Origin: Leisingera aquimarina DSM 24565
Lineage (GTDB): Bacteria > Pseudomonadota > Alphaproteobacteria > Rhodobacterales > Rhodobacteraceae
Direction of reading: 5' to 3'
Length of the DNA: 64,000 nt
Assembly: GCF_000473165.1 (NCBI RefSeq)
Contig: NZ_KI421504.1
Span: forward strand, 308,595 to 372,594
The notes beneath the pieces are model-generated. The model saw nothing but the letters and a program-made list of their open reading frames with translations, was not told the DNA's origin and did no database searches. Below are positions 1-8,501 of the stretch, piece by piece (positions within the stretch are counted from its first letter, which is position 1; each line of letters opens with the position of its first letter). The translations under genes and the position numbers were made by a program.

Positions 1-214
1 AACCGGCGGTCACGGCCAGATCAACGCCCCGATCTACACGCTGGAACTGCTGGGTGATGCCACCATGATCTCGGTCCGCGTCGGCGGCGCTTTGGTCTCG
101 GTCAAGGCGGACAAAAGCTTCCGGGCCGAGATCGGAGACATGGTTTCGCTCTCGGTGCCCAAGGAAATCTGCCACCTCTTCCAGGCCGGAAGCGGTGCGC
201 GGCTGGAGAACTGA
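1..214 (+). CDS. ABC transporter ATP-binding protein, C-terminal fragment (MalK/UgpC type)
   Basis: Only the last ~70 codons are inside the window; the frame is open from base 2 to the TGA at 212-214. The visible part reads as the C-terminal OB-fold (TOBE) regulatory domain of a carbohydrate-type importer ATPase: IYTLELLGD followed by a beta-rich stretch with VKADKSFRAEIGD and ending near the typical 'hlF' element (CHLFQAG). The nucleotide-binding motifs lie upstream, outside the window. It sits 81 bases before a binding-protein gene and two permease genes on the same strand, so it is very probably the ATPase of that importer. Assignment to the MalK-type family is by domain shape and context, not by seeing the Walker motifs. 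Confidence 0.75.
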   Translation, partial: TGGHGQINAPIYTLELLGDATMISVRVGGALVSVKADKSFRAEIGDMVSLSVPKEICHLFQAGSGARLEN

Positions 215-295
215 ACCAGCATAACGCCGTCCTGCATGCAGGGAAGGTTCACCGGGCCAAACCCTTCATATGCGGCCCGAAACAGGGAGGAAACT

Positions 296-1531
296 ATGTC
301 GATCAAAAGCAAATTCATTCTAAGCGCTGCGGCTGTGTTCATGGGAAGCACCGCCTACGCTGGCTGCGGCCTCAGCGGCGGCAACGTCAGCATTCTTGGT
401 AATGAATTCGCCGCCATTCAGGCGGTTGCCGAAGGCGCCAAGCAATGCGCTGGCGGCGGCGTGACCGTGGAAAGCAACCTGAACAAGGACTACCGCGAGC
501 TGCAGGTAGCTGCGCTGACCGCCAATCCGGCACAGTACACAACGGTCACCACCACCAACGCAGCCATTGTGCCGCTGCTGAACAGCGACCTGATCCGCCC
601 GTTGGATGACCTGATTGCCAAACACGGCCAGCACCTCAGCAAAAACCAGATGATCACCGTTGACGGCAAGGTCATGGCAGTTGCCTTCATGGCCAACGCC
701 CAGCACCTGTTCATCCGCGAAGACATCCTGAAAGCAGCCGGTGTCGAGGCTCCCAAAACCTATGAGGAAGTGATTGCAGCTGGCAAGGCAATCCAAGAAG
801 CAGGCTTGATGCAATACCCCTTTGCTACAACCAGCCAAACCGGCTGGAATTTGGCTCAGGAGTTTGTGAACATGTACCTCGGCCACGGCGGCAGTTTCTT
901 CAAGCCAGGCACCGCCGAGCCAAATGTCAACAACGAGACCGGTGTTGCAGCGCTGAACACTCTTAAAGAGCTGGTGTCGCTGTCCAACCCCGACTACCTG
1001 ACCTTTGATTCCAATGCGGTCCAGTCCTCCTGGGAAGCGGGTGATGTGGCGATGGCTCATCTGTGGGGGTCGCGCGGCACCGGCATTCTGGACGACGAGG
1101 GGTCCACTGCGGAAATCGTCAGCAACACCGCTCTGATCTCCTCGCCGACCGTCGGTGGCGGCAGCACCCCGGCGTCGACTCTGTGGTGGGACGGATTTGT
1201 AATTGCCAGCAACGCCAGCGACGAAGATGCCGAGGCGAGCTTTGTCGCGATGGTGAACGGCATCAGCCCGGAAGTCGTGAAGGCCAATAACGACGCCGCC
1301 GTCTGGCTGGCCGAAGGCTATGAGCCCTCGCCGGCCTCCGCAGGGGTTGCTGCCACGGCGACCGGCGGCACCAAGCCCTATCCGATGATCCCTTTCATGG
1401 GCCTGATGCACACCGCGCTGGGGTCTGAACTGACCGAGTTCCTGCAAGGTTCGGAATCCGCAGAACAGGCTCTGGCCGATGTCGAGGCCTCCTATGTCGC
1501 CGCGGCCAAAGAAAAAGGCTTCCTGAACTAA
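296..1531 (+). CDS. ABC transporter periplasmic substrate-binding protein (carbohydrate/polyol type)
   Basis: A 411-residue extracellular solute-binding protein. I start it at 296 rather than at the longer open frame beginning at 236, because an AGGGAGGAAAC ribosome site lies just upstream and the resulting N-terminus is a good Sec signal (MSIKSK, then a hydrophobic run ending STAYA, cleavage predicted after residue ~22). A Cys directly after (AYA-GC) leaves open a lipoprotein, but the -3 Tyr is atypical. The mature protein has the mixed pattern of family-1 binding proteins (for example PYPMIPFMG near residue 360 and the C-terminal EQALADVEASYVAAAKEKG). It should deliver its ligand to the two permeases that follow. 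The ligand cannot be read from sequence; the LacI regulator and MalK-type ATPase point to a sugar, polyol or similar oxygenated compound. Confidence 0.88.
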   Translation: MSIKSKFILSAAAVFMGSTAYAGCGLSGGNVSILGNEFAAIQAVAEGAKQCAGGGVTVESNLNKDYRELQVAALTANPAQYTTVTTTNAAIVPLLNSDLIRPLDDLIAKHGQHLSKNQMITVDGKVMAVAFMANAQHLFIREDILKAAGVEAPKTYEEVIAAGKAIQEAGLMQYPFATTSQTGWNLAQEFVNMYLGHGGSFFKPGTAEPNVNNETGVAALNTLKELVSLSNPDYLTFDSNAVQSSWEAGDVAMAHLWGSRGTGILDDEGSTAEIVSNTALISSPTVGGGSTPASTLWWDGFVIASNASDEDAEASFVAMVNGISPEVVKANNDAAVWLAEGYEPSPASAGVAATATGGTKPYPMIPFMGLMHTALGSELTEFLQGSESAEQALADVEASYVAAAKEKGFLN

Positions 1532-1603
1532 GGAACCCGCCAATGCAGGCAGAGCCCACCATCACGGCTCTGCCCCATCCACCCGTCTAGGGGACGATCC
1601 GAG

Positions 1604-2632
1604 ATGCGCCATAAAACCTTCTTCTGGTTCATTCTGCCCAGCCTGGCAGCGATGATCCTCTTCATCGCGCTGCCGCTGGCATCAGTTGTGATCCAGTCGC
1701 TGCACATCGAACATGAGCAGGTGATCGTGACCACTGAGAACTGCGGCCCATTCGGCTGCACCGAGGAAAGCTCTGTCGACACCGAGGCTACTGCCGCATT
1801 GCGCGCCGAACAGCCGCTGGGCCGCTTTGCGGGCCTCACCACCTATTTCGACCGCGGCCACCTGGCCACCGCCGAGGTTGCCGAGGCTTGGCGCAGCCGG
1901 GACAGCCTGGGCGGGTTCTTCTCGGAACTCTATAACCTGCCGTTTTACAAGGCGCTGGCCTTCACGCTGACCTACACCTTCCTGGTGACGCCGCTGGTGA
2001 TCCTGCTGGGGCTGATGATTGCCCTTGGCGTTAACCGGCTGACCCCGGTGCTGAAGGGGCCAACCATCTTTGTGTCATTGCTGCCGATGATCATCACGCC
2101 GCTGATCGGCTCGCTGATCCTGTTTTGGATGATCGACGCGCAAGGGGTGATCGGCAAAAACTTGCAGTGGCTGTTCGACGACCCGGATCTGTCGCTGAAG
2201 GCTTCGCCGGTGCTGACCTGGATCACTCTGATGGTTTATGGCGTCTGGAGCTCCGCGCCTTTTGCCTTCGTGGTCTTTTATGCCGGCCTTCAAACAGTGA
2301 ACTCGGACTCGCTCGAGGCGGCGATGATCGACGGCGCCACCCGCTGGCAGCGCATCCGTTACGTGGTGATCCCGCATCTGTCACCGCTGGTAGTATTTAT
2401 CTCGCTGATTCAGCTGATGGATAACTTCCGGGTGTTCGAACCGATTGTCGGCTTCTCTGCCCAGGCCAATGCGACCTCGCTGTCCTACATCATCTTTGCC
2501 GACATGCGCAGCGACATCACCCGCTTCAACTCCGCCGCAGCCACCTCAGTTCTGACCGTGATCGGCGTGGCGATCCTGCTGTCCCCGGTTCTTGTCCGCA
2601 CCTGGCGGGATTTCAAAGGAAAGGCTGCCTGA
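1604..2632 (+). CDS. ABC transporter permease, MalF-like (CUT1)
   Basis: A 342-residue inner-membrane permease. Helix 1 is near residues 8-30. It is followed by a long soluble insertion (about residues 35-110, with a Cys-containing stretch ENCGPFGCTEES), then five further helices, as in MalF-type proteins. The cytoplasmic EAA loop that docks on the ATPase is visible as EAAMIDGATRW..IRYVVIPHL near residue 235. The stop codon shares its A with the start of the next permease (TGATG at 2630-2634), indicating translational coupling. It should form the heteromeric channel with that partner. Confidence 0.9.
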   Translation: MRHKTFFWFILPSLAAMILFIALPLASVVIQSLHIEHEQVIVTTENCGPFGCTEESSVDTEATAALRAEQPLGRFAGLTTYFDRGHLATAEVAEAWRSRDSLGGFFSELYNLPFYKALAFTLTYTFLVTPLVILLGLMIALGVNRLTPVLKGPTIFVSLLPMIITPLIGSLILFWMIDAQGVIGKNLQWLFDDPDLSLKASPVLTWITLMVYGVWSSAPFAFVVFYAGLQTVNSDSLEAAMIDGATRWQRIRYVVIPHLSPLVVFISLIQLMDNFRVFEPIVGFSAQANATSLSYIIFADMRSDITRFNSAAATSVLTVIGVAILLSPVLVRTWRDFKGKAA

Positions 2633-3513
2633 TGTCCAGCATTGCAAACCGCTCCTCCCGCTCTGTCATCATTTTCTCGTCCGCTTTTGTCCTTCTGTGG
2701 GTGGTGATCGCCTCCTTCCCGTTCATCTGGACCCTCTGGGGCTCGTTCAAGGTGCAGGCCGACTTCTTTTCCAAGGCCGACTGGCGCAACGCCCTGTGGG
2801 GCACCCGCACAATGATCGAGGCCGGCGGCACCTTCACCGGAGCCGGTTATGAAGGCGCCTGGATCCAGGAAGAATTCTGGCGCGCCGCGATCAATACAAT
2901 GATCGTCGTCGTCTTCACTGTAATCATTTCACTGACCTTCGGCACGCTGGGCGGCTATGCACTGGCGCGCTCGGGCCACAACTATGCCTTCTGGCTCTTG
3001 ATGATCGCTCTGGTGTTCCGTGCCATGCCGCATATCACGCTGGTCTCCGGCTACCTCCTGCCATTCTTCGAGTGGAACCTCTGGGGGCATCTGCCGACCT
3101 CGATCATCGTGCTGGTGGCGATCAACCAACCCTTCACGCTGTGGATGCTGCACTCCTTCTTTTTGAACATCCCAAAGGATCTGGACGAAAGCGCCAAGGT
3201 CGACGGCTGCACCCAGTTTCAAGCCTTCCGCCATGTGATCATCCCGGTGATGTGGCCCGGCGTGATAACCACCGGCCTGTTTTCCTTCCTGCTGGCCTAC
3301 AACGATTTTGCCGTCACCTCGATGCTGCTGAGCGAAGACAACCGTACTATGGTTCCCGCCATCGCCGCTTTCCTCGGTTCGACCCTGGAAGAAGGCAACG
3401 TGATGTTTGCTGTCGCTGCTGTGGTCTCGGCCACCGCCCCGCTGTTCGTGCTGGTGATGTTCTTCCAGCGCCAGATCGTCAGCGGCCTGACCGCAGGCGC
3501 GGTGAAAGGGTGA
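2632..3513 (+). CDS. ABC transporter permease, MalG-like (CUT1)
   Basis: A 293-residue permease, partner of the preceding one and overlapping it by one base. Helix 1 (VIIFSSAFVLLWVVIASFPF) is followed by a ~55-residue periplasmic insertion (DWRNALWGTR... to EEFWRAAINT), then five helices. The EAA loop reads ESAKVDGCTQFQAFRHVIIP near residue 190. The family imports sugars, polyols and glycerol-phosphate-like compounds. The following 133 bases hold a small hairpin (CGCCCG...CGGGCG near 3528-3545) without a U-tract and then a good AAGGA site for the next gene. Confidence 0.9.
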   Translation: MSSIANRSSRSVIIFSSAFVLLWVVIASFPFIWTLWGSFKVQADFFSKADWRNALWGTRTMIEAGGTFTGAGYEGAWIQEEFWRAAINTMIVVVFTVIISLTFGTLGGYALARSGHNYAFWLLMIALVFRAMPHITLVSGYLLPFFEWNLWGHLPTSIIVLVAINQPFTLWMLHSFFLNIPKDLDESAKVDGCTQFQAFRHVIIPVMWPGVITTGLFSFLLAYNDFAVTSMLLSEDNRTMVPAIAAFLGSTLEEGNVMFAVAAVVSATAPLFVLVMFFQRQIVSGLTAGAVKG

Positions 3514-3646
3514 TGAGTGCTTCCGCCCGCAATAACGCGGTCGGGCGCCATCCGGCGCTCAATCGTATGCCCCGAGACTTTCTTCATGCCCTCTCAGTTT
3601 CTGCAAACCGCCGAAAACTGACACGCAACTTTTAAGGACAAGACAC

Positions 3647-4177
3647 ATGAAAGGCTCCCGCCCCGAACAGGCCGTGCTGACCAAAGACACGGACATGAGT
3701 AAGACCGAAGACACCCGCCGCGTCATCGAAGGCATGGTCGACGGCCTGAACGACCACCGCATCAACGACATCGGCGAGTTCTTTTCCGAAGGCTTCCGTT
3801 GGCTCGGCAACCAGGGCTGTGGCACCAAGACCGGTCTGAAGGAATTCCAGGACAACTGGCAGCGCCCGTTCCAGGCGGCCTTCTCCGACAAGGTCTGCAT
3901 CGACGAAGCCCGCCTCTATATGGGTGAATGGGCCGCTGCCTTCGGCCGCCAGGAAGCCACCCACTCGGGCAGTTTCCTGGGTATTGAGCCCACCGGCAAG
4001 CGAGTCGAGATCCGCTACATGGACTTCTGGAAGGTTGTCGACGGAAAGATCGTCGACAACTGGGTCAACGTGGATTTTGCCCATGTCGCGGCCCAGCTGG
4101 GTGTCGATGTGTTCAACGGCGAAGGCTGGGAAGCCTATGATCGCGGTGAAAAGACTGCCCCCCGCCCGGACAAGTGA
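3647..4177 (+). CDS. SnoaL-like (NTF2-fold) polyketide-cyclase-type protein, single domain
   Basis: A 176-residue protein of the SnoaL/NTF2 fold: an N-terminal helix (TRRVIEGMVDGLNDHRINDIGEFFSEGFRWLG), the substrate-pocket region (FQDNWQRPFQAAFSDK), and the beta-sheet core with a TGKRVEIRYMDFWKV..GKIVDNWVNVDF segment typical of the family. Start at 3647 is supported by AAGGACAAG nine bases upstream; an internal ATG at 3695 is the alternative. SnoaL-like proteins catalyse aldol-type cyclisations, isomerisations or hydrations without cofactor, and many are uncharacterised. This is the first of three such proteins in this locus, which suggests unusual non-redox chemistry on the imported compound. 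No specific reaction can be assigned. Confidence 0.8.
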   Translation: MKGSRPEQAVLTKDTDMSKTEDTRRVIEGMVDGLNDHRINDIGEFFSEGFRWLGNQGCGTKTGLKEFQDNWQRPFQAAFSDKVCIDEARLYMGEWAAAFGRQEATHSGSFLGIEPTGKRVEIRYMDFWKVVDGKIVDNWVNVDFAHVAAQLGVDVFNGEGWEAYDRGEKTAPRPDK

Positions 4178-4231
4178 TCCAATGCCGGGTGGCGCCTCAT
4201 GCCGCCCGGCCCTCCAGCCTGAGGATACCCC

Positions 4232-5563
4232 ATGACCATCGAATACCTGAAACGCGGCAAACCCGAAGCCGACCGGGCCGAGGACGACGCAAAGACCCGC
4301 ACCGTGGTGGAAGCCACGCTGAAGGACATCGAAACCCGCGGCGACGCGGCTGTGCGCGAGCTTAGCGAGAAGTTCGACAACTACTCCCCCGCCTCCTTCC
4401 GTCTCAGCCAGCAGGAGATCGACGCTCTGATCGCCCAGCTGAGCGCGCGCGAGCTGGCAGACATCAAATTCGCCCAGGAGCAGGTACGCAATTTTGCCCA
4501 GGCGCAGCGCGACTCGATGCTGGACATCGAGGTCGAAACCCTGCCCGGCGTCATTCTGGGCCACAAGAACATCCCGGTTCAATCCGTGGGCTGCTATGTG
4601 CCCGGCGGCAAGTTCCCGATGGTCGCCTCCGCCCATATGTCGGTGGCCACTGCGTCCGTTGCAGGCGTGCCCCGCATCATCGCCTGCACCCCGCCGTTCA
4701 ACGGCAAACCGAACCCCGCAGTGATTGCCGCCATGCATCTGGGAGGCGCGCATGAGATCTATGTGATGGGCGGCATCCAGGCGATTGGCGCTATGGCGAT
4801 CGGCACTGAAACCATCGACCCTGTCCATATGCTGGTTGGCCCCGGTAACGCCTTTGTGGCCGAGGCAAAGCGCCAGCTGTTCGGCCGCGTGGGCATAGAT
4901 CTTTTTGCAGGCCCGACCGAGACTATGGTCATCGCCGATGAAACCACGGCTGACGCCGAGATTTGCGCCACCGATCTCTTGGGCCAGGCCGAACACGGTT
5001 ATAACTCACCTTGCGTCCTGCTGACCAACTCCCGCAAGCTGGCGGAAGAAACTCTGTCCGAGGTGGACCGGCTGCTGGACGTGCTGCCGACGGCCGGAAC
5101 AGCCAAAGTGTCCTGGGAGGAATACGGCGAGGTCATCGTCTGCGACACCTATGATGAGATGTTGCAGGTCGCGGATGACATTGCCTCTGAGCATGTGCAG
5201 GTGATGACGGACCGAGACGACTGGTTCCTGGAAAACATGACCTGCTACGGCGCGCTGTTCCTCGGCGCGCGCACCAATGTGTCCAACGGGGACAAGGTGA
5301 TCGGCACCAATCACACGCTGCCGACCAAGAAGGCGGGCCGCTATACCGGCGGGCTGTGGGTCGGCAAATACCTGAAAACCCACAGCTATCAGAAGGTTCT
5401 GACAGATGAGGCAGCGACCCTGATCGGTGAATACGGCTCGCGGCTGTGCATGCTGGAGGGGTTTGTCGGCCATGCCGAGCAATGCAACGTCCGGGTGCGC
5501 CGCTATGGCGGCATCAACGTGCCTTACGGAGAGGCGGCACCTTACCGCGAGGCCGGCGAATAG
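4232..5563 (+). CDS. Histidinol-dehydrogenase-family NAD-dependent dehydrogenase (HpsN-like, catabolic)
   Basis: A 443-residue zinc dehydrogenase of the HisD fold. The zinc and catalytic residues of the family are present: Gln252 and His255 in GQAEHG, the Glu320-His321 pair in ASEHVQV, an Asp in [14 protein letters not shown], and the C-terminal E-x4-H (EGFVGH). HisD and the sulfopropanediol 3-dehydrogenase HpsN both oxidise a primary alcohol to a carboxylate in two NAD+ steps. This copy is not the biosynthetic enzyme: a second, canonical hisD lies at 32879-34180 in its conserved neighbourhood, and this one is embedded in a transporter/catabolic operon. HpsN-type oxidation of a vicinal-diol-like substrate is the best guess, but a sulfonate substrate is not shown: the TRAP importer and HpsO/HpsP partners of described DHPS operons are not recognised here. 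Confidence 0.82.
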   Translation: MTIEYLKRGKPEADRAEDDAKTRTVVEATLKDIETRGDAAVRELSEKFDNYSPASFRLSQQEIDALIAQLSARELADIKFAQEQVRNFAQAQRDSMLDIEVETLPGVILGHKNIPVQSVGCYVPGGKFPMVASAHMSVATASVAGVPRIIACTPPFNGKPNPAVIAAMHLGGAHEIYVMGGIQAIGAMAIGTETIDPVHMLVGPGNAFVAEAKRQLFGRVGIDLFAGPTETMVIADETTADAEICATDLLGQAEHGYNSPCVLLTNSRKLAEETLSEVDRLLDVLPTAGTAKVSWEEYGEVIVCDTYDEMLQVADDIASEHVQVMTDRDDWFLENMTCYGALFLGARTNVSNGDKVIGTNHTLPTKKAGRYTGGLWVGKYLKTHSYQKVLTDEAATLIGEYGSRLCMLEGFVGHAEQCNVRVRRYGGINVPYGEAAPYREAGE

Positions 5564-5570
5564 ACGCAAA

Positions 5571-5624
5571 GCGGGCTTTGGGGGCCCTGCCCCCAGGCCT
5601 GCGGCCTTCCCCTGGGAGTATTTG
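5571..5624 (+). repeat. Intergenic hairpin repeat ending GGGAGTATTTG
   Basis: A GC-rich palindromic stretch (GGGGGCCCTGCCCCC, then AGGCC..GGCC and CCC..GGG arms) ending in GGGAGTATTTG, directly after the HpsN-like gene. The same design occurs at 27465, 32817, 34262, 58745 and 62646 in this window. A strong hairpin with a short U-rich tail could act as a terminator or attenuator inside the operon. Confidence 0.6.
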
Positions 5625-5642
5625 AGACCAGAAAGAAGCTGG

Positions 5643-6686
5643 ATGCAGTCAGAGATGGAAACGGACGTACATAGCGGCAACAAAGCGCGGCTGGCGCCGC
5701 TGCGGGCTACAATGCGCGACTTTGAGGCAGCACCCGTGCGTGCGGCCTTGGAAGCTGTTGTAACGCCGGATGCTGCCGTCCATCTCAACCATCCGTTTGG
5801 CGATTTGCTTGGTCCCGGACCGTTGTTTGACAACGCCTATGCGCCGCTGCTGGCAGCCTGGCCGGATCTGGAGCGGCGCGACTGTATCGTTATGGCGGGC
5901 CGCGACGAGCACGGGTTCGACTGGGTTGGCTGCTGCGGCTTTTACACAGGGACTTTTCTGGCACCCTGGCTGGATATTCCGCCAACCGTTCACCAAGCGG
6001 CGATGCGGTTTCATGAGTTCTTCCGCTTTGAAAACGGCAAAGTGGCTGAGATGCAGGCGCTCTGGGATATTCCGGAGGTGATGATGCAGGCCGGCGCCTG
6101 GCCGATGGCCCCTTCGCTGGGGCGCGAGTGGCAGGTACCGGGCCCCGCCACCCAGGACGGGGTGCGGACCGGCCCATATGATGCAGGGCAAAGCACCGCC
6201 AGCTGCAACCTGGTTCTGGAGATGCTGGAGCATCTGCAGCGCTACCCCAGCCAGGGCGGGCCAGACGTGATGCAGATGGAGCGTTTCTGGCATCCGCGGA
6301 TGAACTGGTACGGGCCTGCGGGCATCGGCACTGCCCGGGGCATTGCAGGGTTTCGCAACTGGCATCAGATCCCGTTTCTGAATGCGATGCCGGACCGGGG
6401 GCGGCACTCCCGCGGTCTTACTTTTCATTTCTTTGTCGACGGCCCTTATGCTGCGGTCACCGGCTGGCCCAGCATGCGCCAGACCGTCACCGCCGATGGC
6501 TGGCTGGGCATTGCGCCTGCAGGCAAACAGATCGAACTGCGTTTGCTGGATTTCTGGCGGCTGGAGAATGGGCTGATCCGCGAGAACTGGGTGCTGGTGG
6601 ATCTTCTGGATGTCTACCGCCAGCTGGGCGTTGACGTCCTGGCCCGGCTGCGCGAGTTCACAAGGCCCGCAACATGGGTCCAATAG
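5643..6686 (+). CDS. Two-domain SnoaL-like (NTF2-fold) protein
   Basis: A 347-residue protein made of two SnoaL-like domains in tandem. Domain 1 covers about residues 15-160 (HPFGDLLGPGPLFDNAYAPLLAAWPDLERRD, then FRFENGKVAEMQALWDIPEVMMQAG). Domain 2 covers about 190-345 (VMQMERFWHPRMNWYGPAGIGTARGI, GFRNWHQIPFLNAMPDRG, GKQIELRLLDFWRLENG..RENWVLVDLLD). The C-terminal DFWRLENGLIRENWV closely mirrors the equivalent part of the single-domain protein at 3647, suggesting duplication within the locus. The open frame extends back to 5427 inside the previous gene; I choose 5643, after the hairpin repeat and an AGAAAGAAG site, with ATG 5655 as alternative. Reaction unknown. Confidence 0.75.
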   Translation: MQSEMETDVHSGNKARLAPLRATMRDFEAAPVRAALEAVVTPDAAVHLNHPFGDLLGPGPLFDNAYAPLLAAWPDLERRDCIVMAGRDEHGFDWVGCCGFYTGTFLAPWLDIPPTVHQAAMRFHEFFRFENGKVAEMQALWDIPEVMMQAGAWPMAPSLGREWQVPGPATQDGVRTGPYDAGQSTASCNLVLEMLEHLQRYPSQGGPDVMQMERFWHPRMNWYGPAGIGTARGIAGFRNWHQIPFLNAMPDRGRHSRGLTFHFFVDGPYAAVTGWPSMRQTVTADGWLGIAPAGKQIELRLLDFWRLENGLIRENWVLVDLLDVYRQLGVDVLARLREFTRPATWVQ

Positions 6687-6708
6687 CAATCCCGGATGGA
6701 ATGACCTG

Positions 6709-7473
6709 ATGCCAGAGCTGCCCCGCACTCCTTCTTTTGATCTGACCGAAAAATCCGCACTGGTCACTGGTGCCTCCTCAGGCATCGGCCAGGCTTGTGC
6801 CGCCGCATTGGCGCAGGCCGGCGCGCATGTCGTCTGTGCCGCACGGGGTGCGGAGCGGTTGCAGGAAACTGTTGATGCGCTGCAATCCGAAGGCGGTTCG
6901 GCGGAAGCGCTGGTGCTGGATCAAGCCGATCTCGCTACCTTGCGGCCAGCGCTGGAAACCCGCACCTTTGACGTGGTGGTAAACTCGGCAGGCCTGGCGC
7001 GTCATGGCCCTGCCGCGGAAACGCAGCCTGGGGATTTCGACGCTGTGATGGGCGTGAATCTCCGCTCGGCCTATTTCCTGTCGGCCTGGGCGGCACAGGC
7101 GATGATGGCCGCAGGAAAACGCGGCTCTATAATCCATATCTCCAGCCAGATGGGCCATGTCGGCGGCATCGACCGGGCGGTCTACTGCGCCTCCAAACAC
7201 GGCCTGGAAGGCATGGTGAAATCTATGGCCATCGAGTGGGGGAAATCAGGAGTACGGATCAACACCGTCTGCCCAACGTTCATCAGGACACCGCTCACCG
7301 AACAGACTTTTGCCAATCCCGAGCGCGTCGCCTGGATAATGGAAAAAATCAAGCTGGACCGCATCGGTGAAGTAGAGGACATCATGGGCGCGGTACTCTA
7401 TCTGGCCTCGCCGGCTTCTGGCATGGTCACCGGCACCTCGATGCTGATCGACGGCGGGTGGACGGCGGACTGA
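6709..7473 (+). CDS. Short-chain dehydrogenase/reductase (SDR)
   Basis: A 254-residue classical SDR with Rossmann motif TGASSGIG near residues 20-27, NSAG, catalytic Ser in IIHISSQMG, the YCASKHG active site (YxxxK), and the C-terminal MLIDGGWT element of the 3-oxoacyl-reductase/glucose-dehydrogenase-like group. It should oxidise or reduce a secondary alcohol with NAD(P)(H). The start at 6709 has a GGATGGAA site; the longer frame from 6610 lies inside the previous gene. Its stop shares a base with the LacI gene start (TGATG at 7471-7475), so the two are co-translated. In context it is likely the second redox step of the same pathway. Confidence 0.88.
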   Translation: MPELPRTPSFDLTEKSALVTGASSGIGQACAAALAQAGAHVVCAARGAERLQETVDALQSEGGSAEALVLDQADLATLRPALETRTFDVVVNSAGLARHGPAAETQPGDFDAVMGVNLRSAYFLSAWAAQAMMAAGKRGSIIHISSQMGHVGGIDRAVYCASKHGLEGMVKSMAIEWGKSGVRINTVCPTFIRTPLTEQTFANPERVAWIMEKIKLDRIGEVEDIMGAVLYLASPASGMVTGTSMLIDGGWTAD

Positions 7474-8501
7474 TGGCAGAGAAAATCACCTCACTTCAGG
7501 TCGCGGAACGCGCGGGTGTCAGCCAATCGGCAGTCTCGCGCGTGTTCACCCCCGGCGCTTCGGTCAGCAAAAAGACTGCCGACAAAGTAAAGAAAGCCGC
7601 CGCCGAGCTGGGCTACCGCCCCAATGTGCTGGCCCGCGCCATGGTGTCGGGGCGCTCACGCATCATCGGGCTGGTGGTGGCCTATCTGGAGAACCAGTTC
7701 TACCCCGAAGCCATCGAAAAACTGTCGAACGCGCTGCAGGAACACGGCTATCACGTGCTGGTATTTCTCGCCTCGCAAACTTCCGGCAATGTCGAGGACG
7801 TGATGGAGGAAATCCTGGACTACCAGGTCGATGGCATTGTCACCGCATCGGTCGCCATGTCCTCGGATATCGCCGAACGCTGCCAGGCTGCGGGCGTGCC
7901 GATGGTGCTGTTCAACCGATCGCAGGATATCGAGGGCATCACCTCCGTCACCTCCGACAATTATGCCGGCGGGCGCAAGGCTGCGGAATTTCTGCTGGCA
8001 GGCGGCCACCAGCGGATCGGCTATATCGCCGGCTGGGAGGGGGCCTCGACCCAGCGTGACCGCGAGGCCGGATTTCTGGCGGCCCTCCATGATGCGGGCG
8101 CGGATCTGTATTGCCGCGAAGATGGCCAGTTTCACACCGAGACCGCCCGCGAAGCCGCCCGCAAGATGTTTTCCCGGCCTGCCCTGGAACGCCCCGATGC
8201 TGTCTTTGTAGCCAATGACCATATGGCGCTAGCAGTCATGGATGTGATCCGCTTTGAGCTTGGCCTTTTGGTGCCCGGCGATGTTTCTGTCATCGGCTAT
8301 GATGATGTGCCGCCCGCCGGCTGGCCTGCCTACAACCTCACTACAGTGCGCCAGCGCGCCAATCTGATGGTCGATGAGACTGTCGCCGCGCTGATGGAGC
8401 ATATCAACACGCCTGAAACCGCCAACGCCAGACGGGTCGCCATCGACGGGCCGCTGATTGTGCGCGGCTCGGCACGGATACCCGAAGGATGGACCTCATG
8501 A
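7473..8501 (+). CDS. LacI-family transcriptional regulator
   Basis: A 342-residue repressor-type regulator. The N-terminal helix-turn-helix reads SLQVAERAGVSQSAVSRVFT (residues ~5-24), followed by the hinge GYRPNVLARAMVSGRSRIIGLVV and a periplasmic-binding-protein-like effector domain (FVANDHMALAVMDVIR, GYDDVPPA, LTTVRQ). Being inside the operon, coupled to the SDR upstream and overlapping the next gene by ATGA, it probably controls the locus autogenously in response to the imported compound or an intermediate. I could not identify a convincing operator palindrome by eye. Confidence 0.9.
   Translation: MAEKITSLQVAERAGVSQSAVSRVFTPGASVSKKTADKVKKAAAELGYRPNVLARAMVSGRSRIIGLVVAYLENQFYPEAIEKLSNALQEHGYHVLVFLASQTSGNVEDVMEEILDYQVDGIVTASVAMSSDIAERCQAAGVPMVLFNRSQDIEGITSVTSDNYAGGRKAAEFLLAGGHQRIGYIAGWEGASTQRDREAGFLAALHDAGADLYCREDGQFHTETAREAARKMFSRPALERPDAVFVANDHMALAVMDVIRFELGLLVPGDVSVIGYDDVPPAGWPAYNLTTVRQRANLMVDETVAALMEHINTPETANARRVAIDGPLIVRGSARIPEGWTS

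Noticed and set aside
320..1543. 407-codon antisense frame over the binding protein, and similar long - strand frames (3632-4996, 5649-6785, 9624-10676)
   Set aside because: They mirror strong genes, lack family motifs, and have shadow-type composition caused by GC-rich third positions.
4232..5563. Plain biosynthetic histidinol dehydrogenase
   Set aside because: A canonical hisD exists at 32879-34180 in conserved context; this copy lies in a transport operon and diverges in the substrate region.
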